Shown in pieces: positions 22,822 to 32,770 of a DNA stretch of 64,000 bases. The translations under genes were made by a program, and so were the position numbers. Source of the stretch: Oreochromis niloticus (taxonomy: Eukaryota; Chordata; Actinopteri; Cichliformes; Cichlidae). Where the stretch lies: NCBI RefSeq assembly GCF_001858045.2, contig NC_031977.2, positions 28,049,368 through 28,113,367 of the forward strand, in the 5' to 3' direction. The notes beneath the pieces were generated by a model. That model did no database searches, was not told where the DNA came from, and saw only the letters and a list, made by a program, of their open reading frames with translations. How positions within the stretch are numbered: position 1 is the stretch's first letter; each line of letters begins with the position of its first letter.

Positions 22822-23590
22822 GGGATAAACAAACAAAACAAGCACGACATGCCAGTGTACTTCAGACCCAGCAACACCCAGCAACCCAGCAACACACTCA
22901 GACACAAACTGGTTCACCCGAAAGACAAAACTCCAAAACACAGACTGAACAACGTGGTGTATGCTGTACAGTGCAGTGAGGAATGCCCAGACCTCTACAT
23001 TGGAGAGACCAAACAGCCACTTCACAAGCGCATGGCACAACATAGAAGAGCCACCTCCACGGGACAAGACTCAGCAGTCCATCTGCATCTTAAGGATAAA
23101 GGTCACTCTTTCGAGGATGCCAATGTTCACATATTGGACAGAGAGGACAGATGGTTTGAAAGAGGAATGAAAGAGGCCATCTATGTCCACTGTGAGCGAC
23201 CATCTTTGAACAGAGGCGGTGGTTTACGACACCAACTGTCTGCCATCTATAATCCAGTTTTGAGTTCCCTCCCCAGACGCCTTAACGCCCACTCACATCC
23301 TGGGCCATCTGACCTCAGGAAATCACATGATAGGGTGGGGCCAGATTTCACAATGAGCTCACCCGAAACCCTGGCTGATTAGGTCCCACACCCGCTTTCA
23401 CACCTTGGCGCATGTGATTAGAGGATCACCAGGGGGTCCTTTGTCCCTCCTTGGGGGGATACTCCCACTGGGTTTAAATCTGGGACTCTCGGCCATTTGA
23501 CCTTAGAACTGAAGAAGCTTCTCGGATGAGAGGTGAAACGTCTTCAAGCAACTCAAAGAAGTCCAGACGCTTTTCTTTGCAAACTCCTTT
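22822..23590 (+). mobile_element. 5'-truncated Penelope-like element
   Basis: Contains the GIY-YIG endonuclease end of a Penelope-like retroelement plus its 3' terminal region. The reverse transcriptase is missing. The 3' region (23,383-23,590) contains cttctcggatgagaggtgaa followed by acgtcttcaag and aaagaagtccagacgc, a conserved terminal block of teleost Penelope elements. Inverted pieces gaaga and tcttc enclose tctc-ggat-gaga, giving a small two-part hairpin. Confidence 0.8.
22831..23382 (+). CDS. Penelope-like GIY-YIG endonuclease domain (partial ORF)
   Basis: The frame that includes this segment opens at an ATG at 22,771, but its first ~20 residues come from the flanking LINE and a G-run, so only the part from KHDMPVYFRPSN belongs to Penelope. 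Numbered from 22,771, the GIY-like strand is NVVYAVQC (61-68), a CxxxC pair follows (C68, C72), and the YIG strand is LYIGETKQPLHKRM (75-88). Arg87 and His91 lie in the helix after it, and WFERGMKEAIYV (128-139) carries candidate catalytic Glu residues before SLNRGGG. NTQQPS is a small internal duplication. In this family the domain makes the target nick for integration. The domain is open and looks complete, but with no linked reverse transcriptase the element cannot be autonomous. Confidence 0.75.
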   Translation, partial: KQNKHDMPVYFRPSNTQQPSNTLRHKLVHPKDKTPKHRLNNVVYAVQCSEECPDLYIGETKQPLHKRMAQHRRATSTGQDSAVHLHLKDKGHSFEDANVHILDREDRWFERGMKEAIYVHCERPSLNRGGGLRHQLSAIYNPVLSSLPRRLNAHSHPGPSDLRKSHDRVGPDFTMSSPETLAD

Positions 23591-23662
23591 GACAACAAAC
23601 AAAACACTACATTTTTGGAAATATTTGTGGGTATTTTCTTGTTTGTTTGTTTGTTTGTTTTA

Positions 23663-23729
23663 CAGTGGCCCTCCAATGAGATGACAGTGCCAGTAGTAGC
23701 CCACAGCTCATTTAAGTGCGAGACCCCTG
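23663..23729. mobile_element. right end of hAT (Charlie-like) element
   Basis: cagtggccctccaatgagat through gcgagacccctg; the reverse complement begins caggggtctcgcacttaaat, matching the left terminus at 21,979. A GTTT repeat (23,637-23,660) precedes it. Nearly the same sequence occurs at 43,303-43,370. Confidence 0.55.
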
Positions 23730-23745
23730 CTGTAAATGTTAATCT

Positions 23746-24190
23746 ATGGGTGGAGGTTAAAGGGTATCAGGTTGGGTGGTCTCAGGATTTTGTTTCTGCT
23801 TTTCACTAACAATGTGATTCTGTTGGCTTCATTGATGCATGACCTCCAGGCTTCACTTCCAGCTGTGTGTGAAGTGGCAGGATGAGAATCAGACTTAGAC
23901 TATGGTTCTCAGAAAACCGTGGAATCCGCATATGGTGGGGGAACAATTGGCTACCCTTTAAGGAAGAGTTTAAATATTTCAAGGTCACAAGTGAGGGGAG
24001 AGTAGAATGGGAGCTTGACAGATGTGTTGGTGCAACATTTACAGTGATGCAGATGGTTTATTGGTCTGTTGTGGTGAAGAGAGAGCTGAGTGTGAAGGCA
24101 AAGCTGTAGATTTACAGGTTTATCCACATTCATCCCCTCATGTATGGTCACAACCTTTGGGTAGTGGCGAAAAGACTGAGATCCATCTAG
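23746..24190 (+). pseudogene. RTE-like LINE reverse-transcriptase fragment, dead
   Basis: The DNA tracks the teleost LINE family whose 3' end is at 8,107-8,627, covering the segment just before it. Around 23,808-23,830 the sequence reads as NNVILLAS in the position of the catalytic (A)DDVVLLAS motif, so both catalytic aspartates are lost. From about 23,965 it reads EEFKYFKVTSEGRVEWELDR and then VVVKRELSVKAKL, ending at a stop at 24,107. The frame beyond this reads MYGHNLWVVAKRL, the usual YGHELWVV block. The fragment is truncated on both sides. Confidence 0.65.
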
Positions 24191-25095
24191 GAAAGTTCAT
24201 AAATAGGAAAGAATCCACTTAGAGTTTGTGCAATTTTCTGTAATTTAGCTTACATGAAATGTAATGGTTAGTATGTATTTCTTGTCTTTATTTTGTCATA
24301 TACTGGGTATAATTGAATTTTCAAAGAACAGCTTCAGCTCCAAATCAGTGGTGACTCATCTTTTCATTCACTTTCAACATGGGGAAGAGATTTAGGGTAT
24401 AATGGGTTATATTTTAACTTGGATTCAAAAAGAACTTAAAAGAATGAAAATTACAAAATTGCTTAAGTATTTCAAATATTAAGTTGCTTTTAGCAAGTAA
24501 CTTAGAGTTAGACTTTGAATCATGTACAAGCATTAACACCTAGTATATAATTCAATATGATTATGAAATAGACAATGACAGTTTATTTTGTCCAGAAATA
24601 TATGGCAAATATATCAAATGGAAATAAAAAAAAATGTTAGGCTCTCAGTGTATTAAAGATAGATTTTTCTCCATCTATTAGAGGAAGTACTTACTTCCTC
24701 TAATTATACATTTTTGTTGTGAATGAGTTTCTTTCAAGTGAGTCCTAGATTGTCTAATACATACCTCAGATCTCCAACTGTCAAAGTAAAATAAAACTAC
24801 ACTGTCACAAAATACTAAACACTTAAACACTCATGTCCATTCAACCTGCTTATAAGAAGAAAGAAAAAGTCTCTTGGAAGACCTAATAAAGAAAAAAGCC
24901 TGAATAATGTTTAGATTTTATGTTGTTGATATGAGATGTTCCAGTAAAATTTCTGTATGATTCCTTTAACCTGCTTCAAAGAACAGAATTTCACATTTCA
25001 AGTGACAGAAAAAAAGAAAGAAAAGCATTGTGGTTCAGTAGATTCCTCCCCCCTTATAAAAACGTATAAAGTGGGCAAACACGATATTTATTACA
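24191..25095. other. noncoding stretch with one palindrome
   Basis: AT-rich, no gene; holds the palindrome at 24,677-24,704. Confidence 0.5.
24677..24704. repeat. 28-bp near-perfect palindrome
   Basis: ATTAGAGGAAGTA, two bases, then its exact reverse complement TACTTCCTCTAAT. The tiny spacer makes it a strong cruciform candidate. Confidence 0.9.
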
Positions 25096-25690
25096 GGCTG
25101 GGAAAAAATTATTTGATCCCCTCCTGAGTTTGTATGTTTTCCCACTTAAAAAATGAACAATGTCTAATGTTTATGGTAGCTTTGTTTTAATGGAAAGAGA
25201 CAGAACATCCATCAAAAATCCAGAAAAAAATATTACATAAAAGTTATAAATTTATTTGCATGTCACTGAGTTAAGTAAGTATCCCCAAACAAAACAGGTG
25301 CAGGTATTTGGTGGAGAAACCTTGGTTGGTAAGCACAACAGTATGAGGTTCCTTGTACTTGGTCACTGGGTTTGCACATATCTCAGGAGGGATTTTGGTC
25401 CATTCCTCTTTATAGAAACTCTCTAAATCCTTTCTTGGCAGTCACTTGGGAAGTCAAAACTTCAGTTCCCTCTGCAGATTTTCTATAAACTTGAGCTTCT
25501 TCTTTAGCCACTCCTGCGTGTCTTTCATTTCTCTTCCCCCCAACCACGGTGGATTGAACTGATTCGCTTGATTTTGGTTTCATCTGACTACAGCATTTTC
25601 TCCCACACCTTCTCTGAATCATGTAGACGTTCACCAATATCTTACTAAAAAACAAATGAGAAGCTTTAAATTTCCAGTTTATCAAATGCC
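25096..25690 (-). mobile_element. Tc1-like DNA transposon relic, internally deleted
   Basis: The plus strand starts caggctgggaaaaaattatt then gatcccctcctgagtttgta, matching the reverse of the 'gggatcaaatacttttt' end of a very common teleost Tc1 family. It continues with the reverse complement of the transposase gene: gggattttggtccattcctc and catctgactacagcattttc are recognisable. Large parts are missing between them and the frame is broken, so no transposase can be made. Confidence 0.7.
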
Positions 25691-26157
25691 AGTGAGCAGT
25701 CATTACATTTAAAGATAATATCTCTTCTCCTGTCCCATCTTATTTACTTCTTTCTCCATTTCTGAATGAAGTCAGCTCTTATTCTTTTCTCTACCTGAGA
25801 AATACAGATAGCTTTGCTAATAGACAGTTATTCCCTTTATTCTCCTTTTCCAGCATCTAGCTAGCTCCTCTCACTAGCTAAAGTACTGCAACCGTAAGTG
25901 CACCAAAAACATCGTTCTGGATCATTCCAGATTATCTCAGCCCACTTTAACCCCTCAGTGTAGCGCTATAAATGATGCCCTTTTCACCTCATTTTATGCA
26001 ACAACCCTTGTTATGGATAAACCAACAGTACTGCCTTTTATGTGATATTGTGCCCTCCATTTGGGTCAAATTGGCTTGATGTTTGAAGGCCTGTAGTGAC
26101 AGAAAATTTAAAAAAAATCCCTTAGATCTGTTAAACCTAAAGTAGCAAGCCTGATTT
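25691..26157. other. noncoding stretch, nothing recognised
   Basis: Ordinary AT-rich sequence leading into a transposon end; it may be the interior of that element, but this could not be shown. Confidence 0.4.
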
Positions 26158-26314
26158 TAAAATGTAAGGATTAAAAAGTACAGATATTTGTGTTAAGTTA
26201 AAAGTTGTCAGAAAAATAAATACTCAAGTAAAGTATAAATACCTATAGAAAATTCTTCTTAAGTGCAGTAACAAAGAATTTGTGCTCTTTACTTTCCACC
26301 TCTAGTTCTGGGGA
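26158..26314. mobile_element. end of hAT-like aagtac-rich element
   Basis: aaaaagtacagatatttgtg, aaataaatactcaagtaaag and the end tactttccacctctag match in order the right end of the common teleost short transposon also suspected at 18,146-19,090. Confidence 0.55.
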
Positions 26315-26576
26315 ATATTTAGGTTATTTAGACAGATTTTATTTTTCTGGAAGAACTGTGGCCCATTGCATTCTTTCTCTTGCTGTACTTCTATTAATAT
26401 TAATATTTCACCTCTTGAGACACACTGAACTAAAAATGTGATACCGCTGATGGTCAGCAGAACTGCCCAGATTTCTAAGTAAAGTCAAGCTACAATAACA
26501 AGTTTAACTTGCAATCAATATTTTATAAAAGTAAAGCCCAATTACATTTACATTCTTTCCACATGTGTCCTCTTTA

Positions 26577-26618
26577 ATTGCCATACATTCATACTGGCAG
26601 GTATGAATGTATGGCAGT
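26577..26618. repeat. perfect 15-bp hairpin with 6-nt loop
   Basis: GCCATACATTCATAC (26,580-26,594), loop tggcag, exact reverse complement at 26,601-26,615. Weaker pairing extends outward by about three bases. Confidence 0.9.
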
Positions 26619-27140
26619 ACCAGTAGGAAGACTGGCTTTGAGCTACATTGGCTGGATGGGTCAAAGCTATGAGGGAAATTAGTAGCTGTCATAATTGTCC
26701 AGCCCCATGAAGCAGTCATTCTACGAAAACACTCTTGTAAGTTCATTTCCAAGAGTAAATTCAAAGTAAACAACAGAATTATGTCAGGAACAAGTTATTA
26801 GTGCTGAGCAGAGTAGATAATGAGTTGAGTTTCTTACAAACCAAAGTCTGTCTTTGTCAGCAAACCGTCACAGGTGAGTGAATCTGTTTGTACACTTGGA
26901 ACAGAAAAATTAGTCTCAAAAGAGCAAACATCAATTTTGATAAGGAAAGGGGAAAAAACAAACAAACATACAAGAAATGACATAGACAAATCAATAGACC
27001 ATAGAAATCGTACTCTTCAACTACAGAACATTTCAAAGAATTGTTTCACCTCAAACTATGCTCTTTAACTTTGATTAAGAGAAGATATTTACTAAGAGTT
27101 ATAAGAAAGCTTAACAACACCATATTATTATGTGCTATAG
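26619..27140. other. noncoding stretch, nothing recognised
   Basis: AT-rich, short frames only. Confidence 0.5.
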
Positions 27141-27753
27141 TAGGACTGCACAATTATGGCCTAAATGATTATCATGATTATCATGATAAATATATTCATC
27201 TCATGATTGAGCTTATTATCTTTATATAGATAGATAAATGACTCCAGACTACATGTACTGTATTTCAGCGAGGTCTATGAATTACAAATCGGTCAACAAA
27301 AAAAGGACAATTTTGAGAACCATCCACATTTCCCCTGTAATACTTTGCATACAGTGCAGGTATTACCACTTTGGAAAAATAAGGGGATGATATCTTTCAT
27401 CCAATACGTTGAATATTTTCCTGAAGCCTTCATTACTTCCCCTTTTTATTGGAGACATACCTTTGAATGCAACTGTGTTGGACATCTGAATTGACCATGA
27501 TGATTCATGTTAGCAAACATTGCATTTTTTTTGGTATATTTATATTAGTTGCAAGTTGTTCAGACTACTGTAGGGAACAGAGTTAAGCCAAAAACTACAC
27601 GGTGTAGGGAACAGTTGTGATTCGCAGATGATCAAATGGTAATTTAGGGAGTGCTCAATTTGCTTTTATTTTTGTGTCAGTATTACTTTGTCATGTTCAA
27701 TTAATTGTGGGAAGCCATGGCCAGGATTAAAACGTGTTTGATTGTTCAGCCCT
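27141..27753. mobile_element. non-autonomous hAT-like element, about 610 bp
   Basis: The left end taggactgcacaattatggc and the reverse complement of the right end, agggctgaacaatcaaac, are related inverted termini of the TAGGGCTGCACGATTATGG type. Flanks gtgctata and gtgacata agree at 6 of 8 positions, a possible decayed target duplication. The inside is AT-rich with tandem gattatcat pieces and no transposase frame. Confidence 0.6.
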
Positions 27754-29080
27754 GTGACATACTATGTTGAAAAAAAGCTTGGCTAGGCACCATGGATCAA
27801 CTTAGGGTTGCAAAGGCAGTTTTCTTAAGGTTCCACGGGACCCTTAAGAATCGAAGAAAACATCTTTGTGTGTTCTCCTGTTGTGGTTTAATGCACAACA
27901 AGCATAACCTATAAGAAACAAAAAAGCATAAAAGAAATATTATCTCTTAATCTGCATTTTTAAAATGTCTTTTTTTGGTTCAGGGAAAAAGTTTTTTTGG
28001 AACTTGGTTTTGCATAATTTAAATGGTTGTTAGTTTTACCTGTAGAGAAATTGACTGAAAGCAAAAGAATTACACTGAAATGAAAGACAAGCTTTTCAGC
28101 TCTACAGGCCCATGCTTATTTTGTCTAATGATGTCACTATCACAGAGTTAAGCCAAGAAACAATATTTGAAAGGAAAACAGCACAGCTAGAAATTTGATG
28201 TTTACCAAAACACAAGATCGACTAAATACCAGCAAGGGGCAATATGGTGAGTGATGTATGAGGAGGAAAGGTGCATGGAGAGGGAAATAAGAGCGCCTGA
28301 ATGATTGACAGTCTGTCTGCTCTGCGTTTCAGCAACTGAGGGGTGGAATCAATGGTCTTGCTTGGCTACCCATGGTAAAAACTCATCCCCTCTCCCTACC
28401 TCTCTTCAGTTGTTTCCATCTACCTGTTTCTAAAACTGGTGCTCATACTCACATATATTTTTGCCTGCTTGATATTTTTGTATACAATAACATTTCAGTA
28501 AGCTTATCCCTCCTGTCCCTTAGGTTTTTCTTCCCAGTCTTTATATCCATGGTGATATACAATGAGCCCCTAAAATACGTATTGTACTACTTGCTACTTG
28601 TTATAAAGTCTCAGTCATATAATACATTGAAAAACAATGACCAAAATAAACAAAGGCACACATATTAAGAGTAAGAATTTTACCAAAATTTGATTAACAA
28701 CAACAAGAAAATACAGCTTGTTTAAATCTTCATTAAGGGTACTTGTAAGTTTCACAGTGAATACAAAGAGTCATGGTGAGTAAAGCAAAGTATAGACCGA
28801 GTGACAAAGCAACAATAAAAATTCAGCTACAATATAGAAGATTGAGTTAGGTAACTGACAAGTTATGGAAGCAGATAAAGTGTCCCTCCAATGGCCATCT
28901 AACCCCTGACCTTTGTAACGAGTGGCTGAGTGTCTAAACGTCATTCAGATAACGAGTTATGGCCCTGTTGACACTAAATGGCAGTCAATGGACAGATAGA
29001 TGGCCCACTGGGAATGGATGAAGTCAATGGGCAGTGAGAGTGAGTTCCATATTGCATTAATGGGAGCAATACAATATACT
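27754..29080. other. noncoding stretch, no gene seen
   Basis: No recognised repeat. The part at 28,860-29,050 is less repetitive and GC-balanced, and could be a conserved noncoding element, but nothing in the window alone can show this. Confidence 0.45.
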
Positions 29081-29125
29081 AAATGGTATTTAGCAGACAC
29101 TTTTATCCAAAATGTCTTGAAGTAC
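29081..29125 (+). mobile_element. small SINE-like or other dispersed repeat piece
   Basis: aatggtatttagcagacact followed by tttatccaaaatg resembles the catttagcagacgcttttatcc block, very common in teleost dispersed repeats. Only this short block is recognisable. Confidence 0.4.
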
Positions 29126-31264
29126 CTCATTGAGTGCTTTTATTTTTAGAAAGAGTGGCCCCATTGAAAATCAGGGTCCCTTACACCCCAAACCTGTTGG
29201 GACTTGCAATGCAGCAATACTGGATTCACATAGTCTGAGTCAGCAGGCACGTATTCCTTTTTTTAATTTTAATTTAAATTTTATTTTTATATGCAATAAA
29301 CAGCAAGGAATTTTATATGAATCAGGGGATTTCAGTAAGTCTACATGGTATTTAAAATAATGAAGAAAAGGCACAGTACCCTTAATTCTCTCATGTGGGA
29401 GGAGAGAGCTTCACTTCTTTACCATTAGGCAAGCGCTGGTGGAGAAGCATTATCTTTAGCAACATTCAAACATGAAATATCCTTCCATTCTTTTGCTGTG
29501 TTTAAGAGTCCTTCCAGTATTCATAATTTTCACATTTTCAGAATTCAATTTTGTTTTTATTTCTTTATCTGATGGTTCTTTTTTTCTTTAGATGCCTGGT
29601 ATAGCATTATGTACAGTTTGCACAGTTTCATTTACTAAATTTCCCACAGGATGATACATGATTTGTAAGATGTAATATTTTTTGTATGTAATTATTCCAG
29701 AGAACATAGCATCAGGATTAACATATTTATTTTTTCATTTCCCAGGAGTCTATTGGTGTGTGAGGGGCTAAGTCCCCAAAAGATTTGAAAGCCATTGGGG
29801 TGTCAGTGGGTCATAAAGTCGGGAATCACAGTTTTGCTGCACACTGATAGTGTAAAGAAGAGATAAGTGTTGCACTTTTGCTGAAAACAGTTAAATGAAC
29901 TGCAGCTGTAGTAGAATCACACCCGGCACGTTTGCCTTGTGCCATTCATAGACAGACGTGGACATAGTCACATCAATGAGTTTTGGACTTCACATTTTGA
30001 AGCATTTTGGTCTGAAATGAACTAAAGTGGATGAAAGGGTAGGGTGCTAATTTATCAGCTAACATTAGCATACTTAACAATGCTTAGCAAACTGCATTCA
30101 GAGTGTAGGGGTGCAACACACAAACACACATCGGATAAATAGAAAAGTACAATTTTACTCACTGAAACTGAAGCACAAACTTCTCAGATGGTCTGTACCA
30201 GTATTTATTAAAACATATATATTTACAAGGGCACGTCAGCACATACAAGCAAAGTTAAGAGGTTCACTTTAATGACTGAGAAGTAGTGGCTGAGGCCTAG
30301 TAAACACCGATTAGCCCCTGTCAGTCTGTCAATCAACCTGGCCTCGCCCCTAATTCGGTTATCCCCATGGATGAGTTTCTTTTCTTTTTTTTAAAATTCT
30401 CCCCACAACTTGGAGTTGTTATGGCATGTGATTGCAGTCACACTATATGCGTACCTGCCCAAGTCTAACTGAACCACGCTCACTTAATTGCGTGTGGACA
30501 CAGCAAGCAGCAATCACACTTGTCAAATGACGTGGACTCGGGGGCTAAATGCACTCAAGCATGCTATGGATCGCCTTCTGCGAATACACCCTGAAAGTTT
30601 TGCTTTATTCAAAGTTTTACGTTGCCAGTTTCACAAAAAGAAACTGTATCCTGATGGGAGTACAGTTTTCATCAACAGTAACAGCTACAGATGGGAATGA
30701 CAAGCAAAATAAGGCTGATATCATCTTTGACTATATAGTGTAAAAACAATTTATATCTGTAAAAGATGTTAAGGCATGGGGAAAAAGTCATATCGGATCT
30801 ACAGGAATAGAGCCAGTTAATGGTGACATCACAAAAGACGGCTGCTACGAGGTCCTTTCTTAAGCCTTAACACACTTAAATCCAAAACTTCCTTAATTAC
30901 ATGTAGGTGAACTATACACTAGGTTCAATCAGATCATGGAGTAGTAATACAGAGCTGTAAAAGAGAATAAATTTTATGGAAATGACTTGTCATTTAAATA
31001 TCTCAGCATGTGATGTAAAATTTTTCTATTCACCTGATTTGGAGTTTTATAGTAAAGTCTATAAAAATCAACCATTCTGGCATCTCTGGTATTTTAAGAA
31101 AAGGAACAGTGCCTTAGCTGTTACAGACAAAAGTCTTCATCATTATGCCTTATTCACTTTGCTGAAATTAAATATAATAAATGTCACCTTTCCCTTCTTT
31201 TTAGTTTTATATTCTTCTCTACACTTTCACACGTTTAAAGCAGAGCACTGCAAAGATCTTGGGT
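29126..31264. other. noncoding stretch, no gene seen
   Basis: About 2.1 kb of AT-rich sequence with short unremarkable open frames, and no recognised repeat or RNA. Confidence 0.5.
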
Positions 31265-31545
31265 AGATGCTCAGAAGATTAGCAACCACATCAAAGAGAT
31301 CAACAGCAGTATCTCTACAATAATTGATGAGTCCACCACAGTTTATTTGAAGTGTGAGTCCAGCAAAAGTAGTAATCCCCCTTTTGAATTCCTGGACCTT
31401 GGGGAAATGACCTGACCAAAGGTCTAAATAACTGTAAGCTACAACTTAAAGTTTCATGTTGATTTTCCAGTAACTCAGATCATTTAGCTGTATTTGATGC
31501 TGGGTCAGAAGTGGGGGGTGGCTCAGAGATATTCAGGCAGTAACA
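31265..31545 (+). pseudogene. hAT-type transposase core relic (IIDESTT motif)
   Basis: In one plus frame from about 31,271 the sequence reads QKISNHIKEINSSISTIIDE then STTVYLK, followed by PPFEFLDLGEM and a stop. The order '(L/I)(V/I)DESTT ... FLDL' is that of hAT transposases of the ZNF862/KIAA1586-like type, where the Asp is part of the catalytic triad. After frame changes, LMLGQKWGVAQRYS near 31,497-31,537 fits the later 'VMLGxKxGVA' block. Only about 90 residues of a protein normally several times longer are traceable. A different segment of a related transposase type lies at 49,921-50,290. Confidence 0.6.
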
Positions 31546-32684
31546 CAGTGCTGTCTAAATCACAGAATTAGGCTCCACTGTATCACTGAAGGTGTAGACT
31601 TGTACTATGCAAGCAATGGTCTAGAATATAATATTTCTCAAACATGTAAAGAAGTTCCCAAATGACATATGGGACAGCTTCACTATATATTTATCGCAAT
31701 TAAAGGAACAAATAGTGGAACAGTACTGTAGTTTTAGAACTACACTTAATTAGATAGCAGTCTTTTGTTACAAGGCAATTCTTTGGAACACTTATTTCTG
31801 GCATTTTTATAGGATTTCTAACCATAAGAACATGTAAAATATATCATGAGCTTTACTCTTTGATAACATTTTAATATGACATAATCACACAGACAGTGCA
31901 GAAATGATAAATACAATATTTCGCATGGCCCACACTTTCTGCAAGCTCATGTTGTAGGTATAACATTTCCATTCAAACAACCTGCCACCCTGGAGCTTCA
32001 GTTGCAGTGTTAATATGTATTGCACAGTCAAATTACCATAGCAAATTTACATTTTCTGCTTGTGTGTGAAAACAATTTCGCACCCATACCCAGCACGCTA
32101 CAAGCCCCTCATTTTGTCTGTTTCAATCACCACTGTATTTTGCTATGCTGTTTCCTCCCTTTCTGACTTTCTTAGCCCCCTTTCCTACTTTATTCCTCCA
32201 TATCTTCTTTTTGGTGCCACCTTTCTCTGTGCTTGTTCAAGCCAAATGGGTGTTTCCCAACTTCTTACCTTAGCTCTGATTGTTGGCTGGATTCAGAGCC
32301 AAGGGTGGATCTAGAGGAATCAGAGGTGTCAGGATGTGGAACATCTTTTCAATGCCACAATACCCGGAGGACTTTGTGTGACCATGCCAAAATCAATCAG
32401 CCTTCTATTCATCATCTAACCCTGTCTTTAAAAGTCTTTGAAGATGTCTTACCTAAGTTGTCTGCCTGAAGGTTTCAATGTTTTGCTGCTTTTTCTAAAA
32501 AAGTTACATTATTCTCAATTCATATGTGATAAGCTGTCAATGAATATAATCTGTAATATATTAATTCTCAGTTCTTAAATGAATATTTCAGACTCGCCCA
32601 ATTCTTGAGCTATACTATTCCTGCCCAAGCTTCGTAACTGCAAAAATGTGAAAGTGTAATATTAAACTATGTAGCAGACAATGT
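31546..32684. other. noncoding stretch, no gene seen
   Basis: No recognised element; small open frames only. Confidence 0.5.
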
Positions 32685-32770
32685 ATTTATTTATTTTATT
32701 ATACCTTTATTTAACCAGGAAAAGTCCCATTGAGATTAAGAACCTCTTTTTCAAGGGAGTCCTGGAAATG
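32685..32770. mobile_element. dispersed repeat, probable LINE tail
   Basis: tttatttaaccaggaaaagt ccattgagattaagaacctc ttttcaagggagtcctgg is a common teleost dispersed motif, placed here next to an AT-rich attt run as in retrotransposon tails. The family is not certain. Confidence 0.4.

Noticed and set aside
22342..23067. 241-codon minus-strand open frame
   Set aside because: It is antisense to the LINE and Penelope coding sequences, whose plus-strand motifs are recognisable. The minus frame has no domain.
23520..23545. Hammerhead ribozyme in the Penelope 3' region
   Set aside because: cggatgag...gaaac resembles a hammerhead core, but the invariant CUGA is CGGA here and no helix II can be drawn, so a ribozyme is not called.
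1348..26618. MicroRNA genes at the perfect hairpins
   Set aside because: Stems of 14-22 bp with small loops are shorter than normal precursors, and no flanking basal stem is seen.
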